A stretch of 64,000 bases of DNA, from positions 1-64,000 of the forward strand of contig CAZYMB010000007.1 of assembly GCA_964648795.1 (NCBI GenBank), written 5' to 3'. The stretch is from JAHDDW01 sp964648795 (GTDB lineage: Bacteria > Actinomycetota > Acidimicrobiia > Acidimicrobiales > SZUA-35). Each line of letters begins with the position of its first letter. Positions within the stretch are counted from its first letter, which is position 1. Below the pieces are notes generated by a model. The model saw only the letters and a program-made list of their open reading frames with translations. It had not been told where the DNA came from and did no database searches. The position numbers were made by a program, and so were the translations under genes. This document shows positions 1 to 8,414 of the stretch, piece after piece.

Positions 1-2069
1 ATTGCAGCGTTACGGGCTTCAATAACTGTTTTACGGTCACGTCGCAGCGATGCAAGCTTAAGATCGTTGCGGCCTTTCTGGCGATCCCCCAGGATTGTTC
101 CCTCACCACGAAGGTCAAGATCGATCTCAGCTAACTCAAACCCATCTGTTGAATCGACCAATGCTTGTAGCCTTGCTTCGCCTTCTGGAGTAGTGGTCGA
201 ACCAACAAGCCAACACTGTGACTCGTCCTTGCCACGCCCAACACGCCCACGTAACTGGTGCAGTTGGGCAATACCGAAACGGTCGGCATCCAAAATAACC
301 ATGACGGTTGCGTTCGGGACGTCGACACCAACTTCTATAACTGTTGTAGCTACCAGAACGTCAAGGTTTCCAGCGGTGAATTGCGACATCACGGATTCTT
401 TATCTAAGCTCGACAATCGGCCATGCAGCAGACCTAACTTGAGATCAGATAACTCCTGGTTAGCGAGGCGGTCCTTTGTGGCTTCAGCTGACGCAACAGA
501 AAGCTTCTCGGACTCGTCGATCAATGGACAAACGATATAGACCTGTCTACCTTTGCCGACTTCTGAAATAATTTCAGCCCACATTGTTTCAAGTTCTGCG
601 GTCGGTGCCAATTCTTCTGGTTCGTCTAAGTTTCCTGAAGCTTCAATCCAGCGAGTCTTAATAGGAGTTCTCCCAGGTGGCAGCTCATCGAGAATTGAAA
701 CGTCTAAGTCTCCATAGACAGTCATGGCTGCAGTTCTTGGAATAGGAGTAGCTGTCATGACTAGAGAATCTGGTGTTGTGCCAGCCTCCGAGGCTTCGCC
801 AAGCGCTGAGCGTTGCTCGACACCAAAGCGGTGCTGCTCGTCCACAACAGCGACACCCAAAGACTTAAACTTCACCTTGTCCTGAATCAGGGCGTGCGTA
901 CCAATAAGAATGTCTATGTCACCATCGGCCAACTTCGCTAATAACTCTGTTCGTTGAGCTCCTGTCACCGCATTAGTAAGCAACTCGACTTTTAGCGGCC
1001 GGTCAGCAAATAGCGAACCAGGATCCTCCACTGTCAACTCATCCACCAATGCAGAGATACTGGTAAAGTGCTGCTCTGCTAAGACTTCTGTTGGGGCCAT
1101 CATCGCAGCTTGGTGACCACCGTCGATACTCATGAGCATTGCTGCAACAGAGACAGCTGTCTTACCGGCACCAACATCGCCCTGTAAGAGCCGATGCATT
1201 GGGAAGTTGCGACCCATATCGTGAGAGATCTCCGAGATGACTTTCTTCTGAGCGCCAGTTAGTTCGTACGGCAAAGCATCTAGGAATGCTTTATAAGCTG
1301 GTCCATCAGTAACGTGGGCTACCCCAACTTCTGTCCGCTCCAACTTGCGTTTACGTAACACCAGAGCTAGCTGCAGCCTGAACAGCTCATCAAAGATGAG
1401 ACGCCTGCGTGCCTGAGCCACATCTGACATGGCTTCTGGTTGGTGAATCTTAGAGAACGCTAAGTCTCGAGAAACGAGGTTGAAATCGCTCCGCAAGTAT
1501 TCGGGTAGCGGATCACAAAACCCCCGACCTTTTGGTGGCAAAGTTCGCCGCAAGGTTTCAGACATCCACTCGGTGACGTCAGCTGTATGCAAACCAGACT
1601 TCTCAGATTGCGGGTACACAGGAATGATCTTGGCCGTCTGGTTACCAACAAGGTCAACAACAGGGTTCGTCATCTGTCGTTGACCACGGTAGGTATCTAC
1701 TTTGCCGTAGATCATGGCTTGGCGACCCTCAATTAGTTGGTTGACTCGCCACCTTTGATTAAAGAAAGTTAGTTTTAGCGATGCTGTACCATCTGAGACA
1801 GTGGAAGTCACCATCACTTTGCCACCACGAATACGCCTAGAGTCCGTCTTTTCAACAGTAACGAACACACTTGCTTCTTCGCCTGGCATAAGCTCAGCTA
1901 TCTGAGCTTCCCGAGTTCTATCTATATAACGTCTTGGGTAGTGCGTTAGCAAGTCCAGCAAGTTCTCAATTTCGAAATAGCGCAAGGCTGAGGCTTTCTT
2001 AGGGCCAACCCCACGCAACTTAGAAACATTTATCTCTGTTAGCTCAGCAATGTCGATAGAAGAATCCAC
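1..2069 (-). CDS. recG: ATP-dependent DNA helicase RecG, 3' end beyond window
   Basis: RecG remodels stalled replication forks and branched DNA. About 689 codons are present and the frame is open at the left edge, so the C-terminus is missing only because the window ends. Visible in order: an N-terminal helix-hairpin-helix/wedge region (LRGVGPKKASAL near residue 20), an OB-fold wedge, Walker A GDVGAGKT near residue 300, a DEQH box (VVDEQHRFG), and motif VI (LHQLRGRVGRGK). The last residues seen (LRGEGTILGDRQKGRNDLKL) match the RecG C-terminal region. The start chosen is GTG at 2069. A stop lies in frame upstream, no ribosome-binding site is visible, and TACAAT sits nine bases before the codon. 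Identity is secure; the exact start is less so. Confidence 0.95.
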   Translation of the reverse strand, partial: MDSSIDIAELTEINVSKLRGVGPKKASALRYFEIENLLDLLTHYPRRYIDRTREAQIAELMPGEEASVFVTVEKTDSRRIRGGKVMVTSTVSDGTASLKLTFFNQRWRVNQLIEGRQAMIYGKVDTYRGQRQMTNPVVDLVGNQTAKIIPVYPQSEKSGLHTADVTEWMSETLRRTLPPKGRGFCDPLPEYLRSDFNLVSRDLAFSKIHQPEAMSDVAQARRRLIFDELFRLQLALVLRKRKLERTEVGVAHVTDGPAYKAFLDALPYELTGAQKKVISEISHDMGRNFPMHRLLQGDVGAGKTAVSVAAMLMSIDGGHQAAMMAPTEVLAEQHFTSISALVDELTVEDPGSLFADRPLKVELLTNAVTGAQRTELLAKLADGDIDILIGTHALIQDKVKFKSLGVAVVDEQHRFGVEQRSALGEASEAGTTPDSLVMTATPIPRTAAMTVYGDLDVSILDELPPGRTPIKTRWIEASGNLDEPEELAPTAELETMWAEIISEVGKGRQVYIVCPLIDESEKLSVASAEATKDRLANQELSDLKLGLLHGRLSSLDKESVMSQFTAGNLDVLVATTVIEVGVDVPNATVMVILDADRFGIAQLHQLRGRVGRGKDESQCWLVGSTTTPEGEARLQALVDSTDGFELAEIDLDLRGEGTILGDRQKGRNDLKLASLRRDRKTVIEARNAA

Positions 2070-2078
2070 TGAACACAG

Positions 2079-2084
2079 ATTGTA
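2079..2084 (-). promoter_or_regulatory. Predicted -10 box of recG
   Basis: TACAAT reading leftwards, nine bases before the GTG of recG. With initiation 6-9 bases after the box the transcript would begin at or next to the start codon. Confidence 0.5.
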
Positions 2085-2129
2085 GTAGCTACTACTGCCA
2101 ATTTCTCATGGCTCTAAAGAATCAGAGCG

Positions 2130-4661
2130 CTATTTTGGCGACTTAGCGGTCAATTGAATTGGTGCCTTTGGCAATTCTTTGTGCTTTAGTATCAGGTCGA
2201 ATACTTGATCAATTGGCTGGGCTTTGGCAAATAACCAGCCCTGCCAAGCACTGGCTCCTGCTGATGCACAAAGGCGAGCTTGTTCTTTCGTCTCGACACC
2301 TTCAACAATCGAATCCATGCCAAGATCATTTGCTGTTCGCAGCATTGATTCAAGCAACAGTGTGTCTTCGGACTGAACGAATTCGTTTCCTAGTTTTATT
2401 TGAGTAAACGGCAATTTGACCATACGATCAAAGTTAGATTCCCCTGTTCCGAAGTCATCTACCGATAACTCGATTCCAAGATCACGGCAGTACTCCATCG
2501 AGTCCCTAATGTCTTCAACATCGTAAGTTCCGATAGCTGACTCGATCATTTCGAATACAACACCCGAGTCTGCTGTTCTTCCTCGATGCAATAGCACCAA
2601 GTTGGCGGCTTCTCGGATGCGGTCTCCTGTTAGCGACACAGGCGAGATATTAACTTGCACTCGAATATTTGGATCGATCGAGCGTAAATCTTCCATATCA
2701 GCGAGGGCTGTATTCAATACATAGCCATCAATGGCTGAAACCATACCGATTCTCTCCGCTGCCGGAATGAACTCTGCTGGCGACAAATCACCCAACTCTG
2801 GATGTGTCCAACGGGCCAGGGCCTCAACGGCAATAATGTTATTTGAAAGAGTGTCGACAATTGGCTGATAGTGAACCTTGAATCCACCCTTAGCAGGGTC
2901 TCGTAATGCTTGACCGAAACTCGCTTCGATCTTCCAGCGTCGACTTACCTGGTTTTCAAGCTCTTCTGAATACTGAACCGTTGATGCTAGGTGGTTAGTT
3001 TCTTTAGCATGCCCAAGAGCTATTGATATTCTCACTAGCGCAGAATCTGGCCTCATAGGCTCGCCAATCTCTAGAACTGCAGCAGTAATCGTCGGATCAA
3101 GCGACTGTGGGCCCATCATTAGAGGACGAGACAACATTTCTCTACGGTCCTCGGCCCAACTAATCGAGTTCTTGGATGAACTATCAGTCGAAACCAATAG
3201 ACGGTCTCCGTCACCTCGCCAAAGCTTGTCTTCTGAACGGACATTTCCAAGCAGACGGGTAGCCATTATCGACATTAACGCCTCAGCTGAGTCGGCGCCT
3301 TCAGTTGAATCTAAAAGGTTTGCATCATGAAACTCAAACATAACTAGCGTCTGAGGCGCAAGCTCATCTTCGGCACGGAAATCGTTCATGTTCAAAAGGC
3401 CAGTATTGGAGTCGTGCTTGAATTCTTCTAACCAGTCCGCTCGGGCTCGCTTAGTTATTTCTTCTGCTCTGGCATCCACAGAACCAACAGCAAAGTCGAC
3501 GACATTGGCAACTTGTTCCAGAGCCACCACATGTCGTGCCTGCAGTCGTGAATCTGCGAAAACCATTGTTGACCCAGTACTAGAAGTAATTACCTCAGCA
3601 GAAGACGTCTGCAGCGACTTGATCGAACCTGAGTCCACTGTACTAAGTGTGACCGTGGCATCGTCGCCAACAATTGCCTGACAAGCATCTTGACCAGCGG
3701 CCAAAGCCTGAGCTACAGAATTAGTCCCAGCAAGCTTTTGTGCCAGTGAGGAGTTCACATCACTTAGGTCAACTAAACGGTTGTTAGTTACTTGAGCTTG
3801 ACGCAAACGTGCCAGTAGGGCGATAACTACAACAACCGCACAGATGGCTGCGACAACCGTGGGAGCGTAATAGGCCCAGGCAGCAGTAAACAGAAGAGCC
3901 ACAGCATACACTGACCATCTGTAGTCCTGCTTGCGTGTCCCCGGCTTAGCCAGGTCAACAACACTTGGGTGACTTAAACCAATTGCATAAACCAAACAGT
4001 TGATACCAGAGAAGCGTAGTATCTCCATCTGCCAAGCGGCCGCTGTAACATCGGCTATTAGAACTGCACCAAAAAGAGTTACAGTTATCAGACCATTTAG
4101 CGCAGCCCAAGCTCCACCAACGCTTCTCTTTCCGCCACCAAATACCAGAATCAGAATAAAGAATAAGAACACAACTAGAGAGATTTGCAGGGCTATACGA
4201 TCCGCAGCTGCCCACAAATTAGTCGACTGCGCAAAGTATGAACCTGTGACTGTTAACGCAGGTAATGCGACCGCAGCTGTTAACGCTAGCGCATCAAACA
4301 CCCCACCGACTTGTGATATCGCACGTCTTGACCGAGCTAGGCGAAAGAGCGCAACACTAGTGGCTATCAAACCTGCAGTACCGAGATAGTTGGTTACCGG
4401 TGGCGTGATGCTAATTCCATCAACCAGCGCTGTGAGACCAGCAGCAAAGACGCTAACTATGATTAGTGTTACGCCAGCATGAATTAAGAATAGGCTCTGC
4501 GAAATCTCGGCTCGCTTTACTGCCAGAACCACGGTGATGGCTGCAGTTGTAAGAAATACCAAAGCTAACGAAATGATTGATGCCAGCTCAAATGGAAGTA
4601 GCAGCGAAGCAACAACCGCTATGGGGATTACAAAAAGCGGGATTTTGAAGTAATGTTGCAC
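2130..4661 (-). CDS. Membrane-anchored protein with degenerate GGDEF and EAL domains
   Basis: 843 residues, probably a cyclic-di-GMP phosphodiesterase or receptor at the membrane. The first ~280 residues hold about eight to ten hydrophobic segments, followed by a GAF-like linker. The GGDEF-like domain (about 410-520) keeps the fold pattern, but its signature reads RGDGDRLLV where an active cyclase has RxGGDEF, so it should not make c-di-GMP. The EAL domain (about 560-825) keeps VEALARW, VNISP, DDFGTG and VEGVET, but the usual KxD reads IKLG, so one conserved acidic residue is lost. Start is GTG at 4661. It lies 60 bases downstream of recG's start, on the same strand and with no obvious functional link. 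Domain calls are firm; activity is uncertain. Confidence 0.85.
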   Translation of the reverse strand: MQHYFKIPLFVIPIAVVASLLLPFELASIISLALVFLTTAAITVVLAVKRAEISQSLFLIHAGVTLIIVSVFAAGLTALVDGISITPPVTNYLGTAGLIATSVALFRLARSRRAISQVGGVFDALALTAAVALPALTVTGSYFAQSTNLWAAADRIALQISLVVFLFFILILVFGGGKRSVGGAWAALNGLITVTLFGAVLIADVTAAAWQMEILRFSGINCLVYAIGLSHPSVVDLAKPGTRKQDYRWSVYAVALLFTAAWAYYAPTVVAAICAVVVVIALLARLRQAQVTNNRLVDLSDVNSSLAQKLAGTNSVAQALAAGQDACQAIVGDDATVTLSTVDSGSIKSLQTSSAEVITSSTGSTMVFADSRLQARHVVALEQVANVVDFAVGSVDARAEEITKRARADWLEEFKHDSNTGLLNMNDFRAEDELAPQTLVMFEFHDANLLDSTEGADSAEALMSIMATRLLGNVRSEDKLWRGDGDRLLVSTDSSSKNSISWAEDRREMLSRPLMMGPQSLDPTITAAVLEIGEPMRPDSALVRISIALGHAKETNHLASTVQYSEELENQVSRRWKIEASFGQALRDPAKGGFKVHYQPIVDTLSNNIIAVEALARWTHPELGDLSPAEFIPAAERIGMVSAIDGYVLNTALADMEDLRSIDPNIRVQVNISPVSLTGDRIREAANLVLLHRGRTADSGVVFEMIESAIGTYDVEDIRDSMEYCRDLGIELSVDDFGTGESNFDRMVKLPFTQIKLGNEFVQSEDTLLLESMLRTANDLGMDSIVEGVETKEQARLCASAGASAWQGWLFAKAQPIDQVFDLILKHKELPKAPIQLTAKSPK

Positions 4662-4725
4662 CCTATATATATCGTCTGAGGGCTAGTGAGGCTTTACGCT
4701 TAGGTCGAACTATCTGGAGGTAATT

Positions 4726-4767
4726 ATGCCCATATCTGCAACTTTTTATAGTCTAAGCAGCCACTAG
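4726..4767 (+). CDS. Possible 13-codon leader ORF with strong ribosome-binding site
   Basis: ATG at 4726 starts a 13-residue frame (MPISATFYSLSSH) ending in TAG at 4765-4767. A perfect GGAGG lies at 4716-4720, five bases upstream, which is striking in a window where few genes have a good ribosome-binding site. It ends 22 bases before the cold-shock-like gene, in another frame. It may be a leader peptide or chance; composition gives no further support. Confidence 0.3.
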   Translation: MPISATFYSLSSH

Positions 4768-4777
4768 AGCGCTGTTG

Positions 4778-4783
4778 TAAGGT
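4778..4783 (+). promoter_or_regulatory. Predicted -10 box of cold-shock-like gene
   Basis: TAAGGT six bases before ATG 4790. The same bases include AAGGTG, which could instead act as a ribosome-binding site in a longer transcript, so the reading is ambiguous. Confidence 0.35.
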
Positions 4784-4789
4784 GTAACC

Positions 4790-5014
4790 ATGCAGGGCAT
4801 CGTAAAATCATACAATCCAGCAACCCAGTCAGGAATTCTTCTCGGTGACGACCTGACTACCGAGCTTGCTATCGCCAAGGGCGCCTTAGAGGGATCTATT
4901 TTTAGAATGCTTAGGCCCGGCCAGCGAGTAATCTTCGACGCTAACGATGCCGGACACGCAACTAACTTGCGGCTCGGATCTGAAGTCGATATGGAAACTC
5001 CACCAGAGATTTAG
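4790..5014 (+). CDS. Small cold-shock-domain-like OB-fold protein
   Basis: 74 residues, matching the size of CspA-type nucleic-acid-binding proteins. The N-terminus (MQGIVKSYNPATQSGILLGDD) follows the cold-shock pattern MxGxVKxFNxxxGxGFI, and the C-terminal strand GQRVIFDANDAGHATNLRL matches the last beta strands. The RNP1 motif is weakened (QSGILL instead of KGFGFI), so RNA binding may be reduced or altered. It stands alone between two leftward genes, with its own upstream signals. The function, probably RNA binding or antitermination, is inferred from the fold only. Confidence 0.65.
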   Translation: MQGIVKSYNPATQSGILLGDDLTTELAIAKGALEGSIFRMLRPGQRVIFDANDAGHATNLRLGSEVDMETPPEI

Positions 5015-5044
5015 CAGCAGGTACTGCCGCTAGCGACCTGCCCG

Positions 5045-6433
5045 CTAGTTACTGGCTACACCGTCTGCGATAGCTGCTTTGGCAACAGCGCTGGCAACTT
5101 CTGCAGCTATTGATTTATCAAACGCTGAAGGCACGATATTTGTTGACGATAACTCAGAATCATCAATTGAATTTGCGATGGCTTGGGCTGCAGCCAGCTT
5201 CATGCCTTCAGTGATTTCAGTTGCGCAAGCATCGAGTGCTCCACGGAAAATCCCTGGGAACGCTAGAACATTGTTGATCTGATTCGGGTAGTCGCTTCGT
5301 CCAGTTGCCATAATGGCCACTTTGCCTTCCACATCTTCTGGCTGTATCTCGGGAACTGGATTGGCCATGGCAAATACAATCGAGTCCTTCGCCATTGTTT
5401 CTACATCTGAAACAGTTAGGACACCCGGAGCGCTAACTCCTACAAACACATCGGCTTCTTTAATAACTGCAGATAAAGGCCCACTCTGTTTATCTTGGTT
5501 TGTGTTCTCCGCTAGCCACTGCTTCTGTTCATTCAGACCATCTCTACCTGCATGAACTGCCCCTTTAGAGTCAACGCCAACAAAGTTCTTTACTCCTGCG
5601 GCAAGAATAATTTTAGAGATTGCAATTCCTGCTGCCCCTAGACCAGACATAACGACTTTGATCTCGCTAATATCTTTATTGACTACTTTTAGGGCATTCT
5701 GCAGGGCTGCGAGCGCAACGATGGCTGTGCCGTGCTGGTCATCGTGGAATACCGGAATATCTAGCGACTCTTTAAGCGCAGCTTCAATCTCAAATGCTCC
5801 TGGAGCAGCAATGTCTTCTAGGTTGATGCCACCAAATGTTGGTGCCAGACGCTTGACCGTTTCTATTACTTCAGATGGGTTGTCGGTATCCAAACAAATT
5901 GGGAAGGCATCTACCCCACCGAACTCTTTAAATAGAAGAGCTTTACCTTCCATAACTGGCATCGCAGCTTTCGGGCCGATATCGCCCAAACCTAAGACTG
6001 CTGTTCCGTCAGATACGATTGCAACCGTGTTTTTGCGAATCGTGTAGGTGTTGGCAAGAGCTTCGTCTGCATAGATAGCCATACAAACTCTGGCAACACC
6101 TGGTGTGTATGCCATTGCTAGCGAAGTTGAGTTGAGTTCCACATCTAGTGTGTCGGTAGCAATCTTGCCGCCTTCATGAAACTTAAATGTTAGGTCACGC
6201 CAACCTGCAACTGTGACGCTGTCTACCTGTTCGATTGCTTTAACCACTTCTAGTTGGTGCTCTTCAGACGAACACTCAACGGTAAACTCGGTCGCTACAT
6301 CTACATTCTCGATGCCAGTCACCTCGCCCCCTACAGAGACAATTGCCTCTAGCACATCAGAATGTGCCGAATCTTTAGGAGAAGGAGAAAGTACTACTTC
6401 TATTGCGAACTGGGCTGAAGGGTTAATATCCAC
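5045..6433 (-). CDS. NAD(P)-dependent malic enzyme with N-terminal ACT domain
   Basis: 462 residues. Malic enzyme decarboxylates malate to pyruvate with reduction of NAD or NADP in the cytoplasm. Residues ~8-80 form an ACT-like regulatory domain (FAIEVVLSPSP...EVVKAIEQVDSVTV), which could bind an amino acid effector. The catalytic part shows AYTPGVARVC, the metal-site run FHDDQHGTAIV and the nucleotide-binding GLGAAGIAISKI. It also has FAMANPVPEI and the end-domain run PNQINNVLAFPGIFRGAL. It is the short bacterial form, without the phosphotransacetylase-like tail of MaeB. Start is GTG 6433, supported by TACCCT seven bases upstream. The coenzyme cannot be told from sequence alone. Confidence 0.92.
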   Translation of the reverse strand: MDINPSAQFAIEVVLSPSPKDSAHSDVLEAIVSVGGEVTGIENVDVATEFTVECSSEEHQLEVVKAIEQVDSVTVAGWRDLTFKFHEGGKIATDTLDVELNSTSLAMAYTPGVARVCMAIYADEALANTYTIRKNTVAIVSDGTAVLGLGDIGPKAAMPVMEGKALLFKEFGGVDAFPICLDTDNPSEVIETVKRLAPTFGGINLEDIAAPGAFEIEAALKESLDIPVFHDDQHGTAIVALAALQNALKVVNKDISEIKVVMSGLGAAGIAISKIILAAGVKNFVGVDSKGAVHAGRDGLNEQKQWLAENTNQDKQSGPLSAVIKEADVFVGVSAPGVLTVSDVETMAKDSIVFAMANPVPEIQPEDVEGKVAIMATGRSDYPNQINNVLAFPGIFRGALDACATEITEGMKLAAAQAIANSIDDSELSSTNIVPSAFDKSIAAEVASAVAKAAIADGVASN

Positions 6434-6440
6434 TGTTTCA

Positions 6441-6446
6441 AGGGTA
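6441..6446 (-). promoter_or_regulatory. Predicted -10 box of malic enzyme gene
   Basis: TACCCT, seven bases before GTG 6433, with no ribosome-binding site between. Confidence 0.45.
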
Positions 6447-6486
6447 AGCCAAAGAAGTCAAAAGCGGTTAGCTGCAGATAACTGCT

Positions 6487-7116
6487 TTAGAGGCGGCCTA
6501 GAAGTTCATCTTTCTTGATTTCGAACTCTTCTGGCGTTATTAGGCCCCTTTTACGTAGGTCATCGAGTTTGTCTATTTGTTCGAAAACATCAGGATCTTC
6601 AGCTCCAGCGGAGGTACTACCGCCCGAATAGCGACGATCAGCATTAGCTTCCATTTCCAGGTGGATCTGATTTTGCACAACCAGTGGCTTGCGTATGTCA
6701 CTGAACTTCTGCTGGCCTTGCTCTCCAGCCGACTCTATTACGAGGTCCCCTGAGCCGATTACTCTTTCAAAAATCGTTTGCGAGAAGAACACTGTATTCA
6801 CTCGCTCTAACGGTATTTCAATTCCTTGGCGTTTAATAAAGCCTGAACGAGCCTTTAAGCGGTCGGTTGTCAGCACAAAGCTTGTAGTTATCCAGGTCAC
6901 AAACCGAACGGCCAGCAGTACTGAAGAGATAACAAACGGAGCAATAACTAAGAGCAGGATTAATCGGTTCGATGGGTCAAACAAGAACTCGATCAACAGG
7001 TAGAACGCAAAGGAAAGAGCTAGCGCCAAGAACTGCGGCATGAAGTACCACCAATGAGGGCGCAAGTCGAGCACTACTCTCTCCCCTGAATTCTGCGTTG
7101 GGCCTAGGTTGGACAT
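6487..7116 (-). CDS. Membrane PH-domain (YdbS-like) protein with C-terminal SHOCT motif
   Basis: 209 residues of unknown role. Two hydrophobic segments lie at about 24-46 and 54-76. A bacterial PH domain of the YdbS/YdbT type follows (TSFVLTTDRLKARSGFIKRQGIEIPLERVNTVFFSQTIFERVIGSGDL split across about 80-130). The last ~30 residues are a SHOCT short helical motif (IDKLDDLRKRGLITPEEFEIKK), found at the C-terminus of many oligomeric membrane proteins. It diverges from uvrD2 across 71 bases that hold a promoter for each. Start is ATG 7116 with TAATAT six bases upstream. The family is clear, the function is not known. Confidence 0.82.
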   Translation of the reverse strand: MSNLGPTQNSGERVVLDLRPHWWYFMPQFLALALSFAFYLLIEFLFDPSNRLILLLVIAPFVISSVLLAVRFVTWITTSFVLTTDRLKARSGFIKRQGIEIPLERVNTVFFSQTIFERVIGSGDLVIESAGEQGQQKFSDIRKPLVVQNQIHLEMEANADRRYSGGSTSAGAEDPDVFEQIDKLDDLRKRGLITPEEFEIKKDELLGRL

Positions 7117-7122
7117 GGGTTC

Positions 7123-7128
7123 ATATTA
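7123..7128 (-). promoter_or_regulatory. Predicted -10 box of PH/SHOCT gene
   Basis: TAATAT, six bases before ATG 7116. It faces the opposite -10 box of uvrD2 at 7175-7180. Confidence 0.5.
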
Positions 7129-7174
7129 GCCCAGGTACCTGTCCAACTGATGCGACATCAGAGGCGTTCGCACC

Positions 7175-7180
7175 TAGAGT
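7175..7180 (+). promoter_or_regulatory. Predicted -10 box of uvrD2
   Basis: TAGAGT, seven bases before GTG 7188, consistent with a leaderless message. Confidence 0.5.
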
Positions 7181-7187
7181 GTGAGTT

Positions 7188-8364
7188 GTGGATACTGCCC
7201 ACCTACTCGCCGGACTTAATACCCAACAACTAGAAGCTGTTACAGCACCAGCTGTGCCTGTGGTTTGCATTGCTGGAGCGGGTTCTGGCAAGACCAGGGT
7301 GCTCACAAGGCGAATTGCATACCGTGTAGCCACCGGCGAGATAGACCCAGCGCGAGTTGTCGTGACTACCTTTACTAATGCTGCTGCCACCGAGNNNNNN
7401 NNNNNNNNNNNNNNNNNNNNNNNNNNNNNNNNNNNNNNNNNNNNNNNNNNNNNNNNNNNNNNNNNNNNNNNNNNNNNNNNNNNNNNNNNNNNNNAAATCA
7501 GTTCTGCCATCTGCTCTCGATCTTCAAGCGAATGAGCCTGACAGCAATAACGTCGTAGTACTGTCACACTCCGATGATTCTGAAGAAACTAATTGGGTTG
7601 CTTCTGAGGCTGCGCGAACCAAACGCTTTGAGCCTTCCAATTCTGTCGTTGTATTAGCTCGAACTCAGAACCAGTTGAAGACCATATCTAATGCTCTGGA
7701 CGAGATTGGCTATGACACCGAGTTGTTAACAAACAGAAGAAACGCAACCGCTCCAGCGCCTACTGCCAGAACTTACGATGACTCATTTGATACTGACGAT
7801 GTCGCAGCCACTACCCGACGGCCTTCTGTAGCGCTTGGCACTTTTCACAGCGCTAAGGGCTTGGAATGGGACACAGTATTTGTTGTCGGTGTAGAGGAAG
7901 GTTATGTTCCAAGCACCTTTGCGACTACTCGAGCCCAGCTCGAAGAAGAACAAAGACTGTTCTATGTTGCGTGTACTCGGGCAAGACGACGACTCGTGCT
8001 TAGCTCTGCTAAAGGCAGAACGTTTGGCAAAAGTACTAGGCAGCGTGAGGTGTCAAGATTCTTAGCTCAGGTTAAGCCTAGGAAGAAGAAGCTCTCGAAC
8101 AAAAAGCGGGTGAACAAGATCTCTAAGATCAGAGACCAACTAGGAGCCTCACCAATACAGAGCCGTACAACGCAGCTAGAGAACTGGCGCAAACTAAAAG
8201 CCCGCAGTTCCCAAGTCCCAGAAGCTGCAATACTTTCTGACCAAGACTTAGCACTAATTGCCGAATCAGGACCTGACTCTATTAACACAGTCCTGGGCAA
8301 CTCGAGCTCTAAGGCAGCTCGAATGGGCAAATATAGTCGTGAAATAACTGCGATTTTGAGTTAA
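7188..8364 (+). CDS. uvrD2: UvrD/Rep-family DNA helicase, UvrD2-like, interrupted by an assembly gap
   Basis: Superfamily 1 DNA helicase for repair. The 5' part (69 codons from GTG 7188) shows the Q motif LNTQQLEAV, Walker A AGAGSGKT and motif Ia VVTTFTNAAA. A run of 100 N (7395-7494) follows. The 3' part, in a different nominal frame, shows motif V-like LGTFHSAKGLEWDTVFVVG and motif VI FYVACTRARRRL. It ends with an HRDC-like region (LSDQDLALIAESGPDSINTV), the layout of actinobacterial UvrD2. Typical proteins are about 650-720 residues, so about 300 or more codons are missing and the N run is not to scale. The frame change is an assembly effect, not evidence of a pseudogene. Confidence 0.85.
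7395..7494. other. Assembly gap, 100 N
   Basis: Exactly 100 undetermined bases, the usual placeholder for a gap of unknown size. It replaces the central helicase motifs of the uvrD2-like gene, so the true distance across it is longer. Confidence 0.98.
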
Positions 8365-8414
8365 AACACCAGATACATAGCCTTCTGGCCTGTTGAGAGC
8401 ACCGTTTAACAGTA

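Noticed and set aside
1..2069. recG as a broken gene
   Set aside because: The frame is open to the window edge with all motifs in order; the missing end is due to the window boundary.
7188..8364. Frameshift in the uvrD2-like gene
   Set aside because: The frame change occurs across a placeholder run of 100 N, so it carries no biological information.
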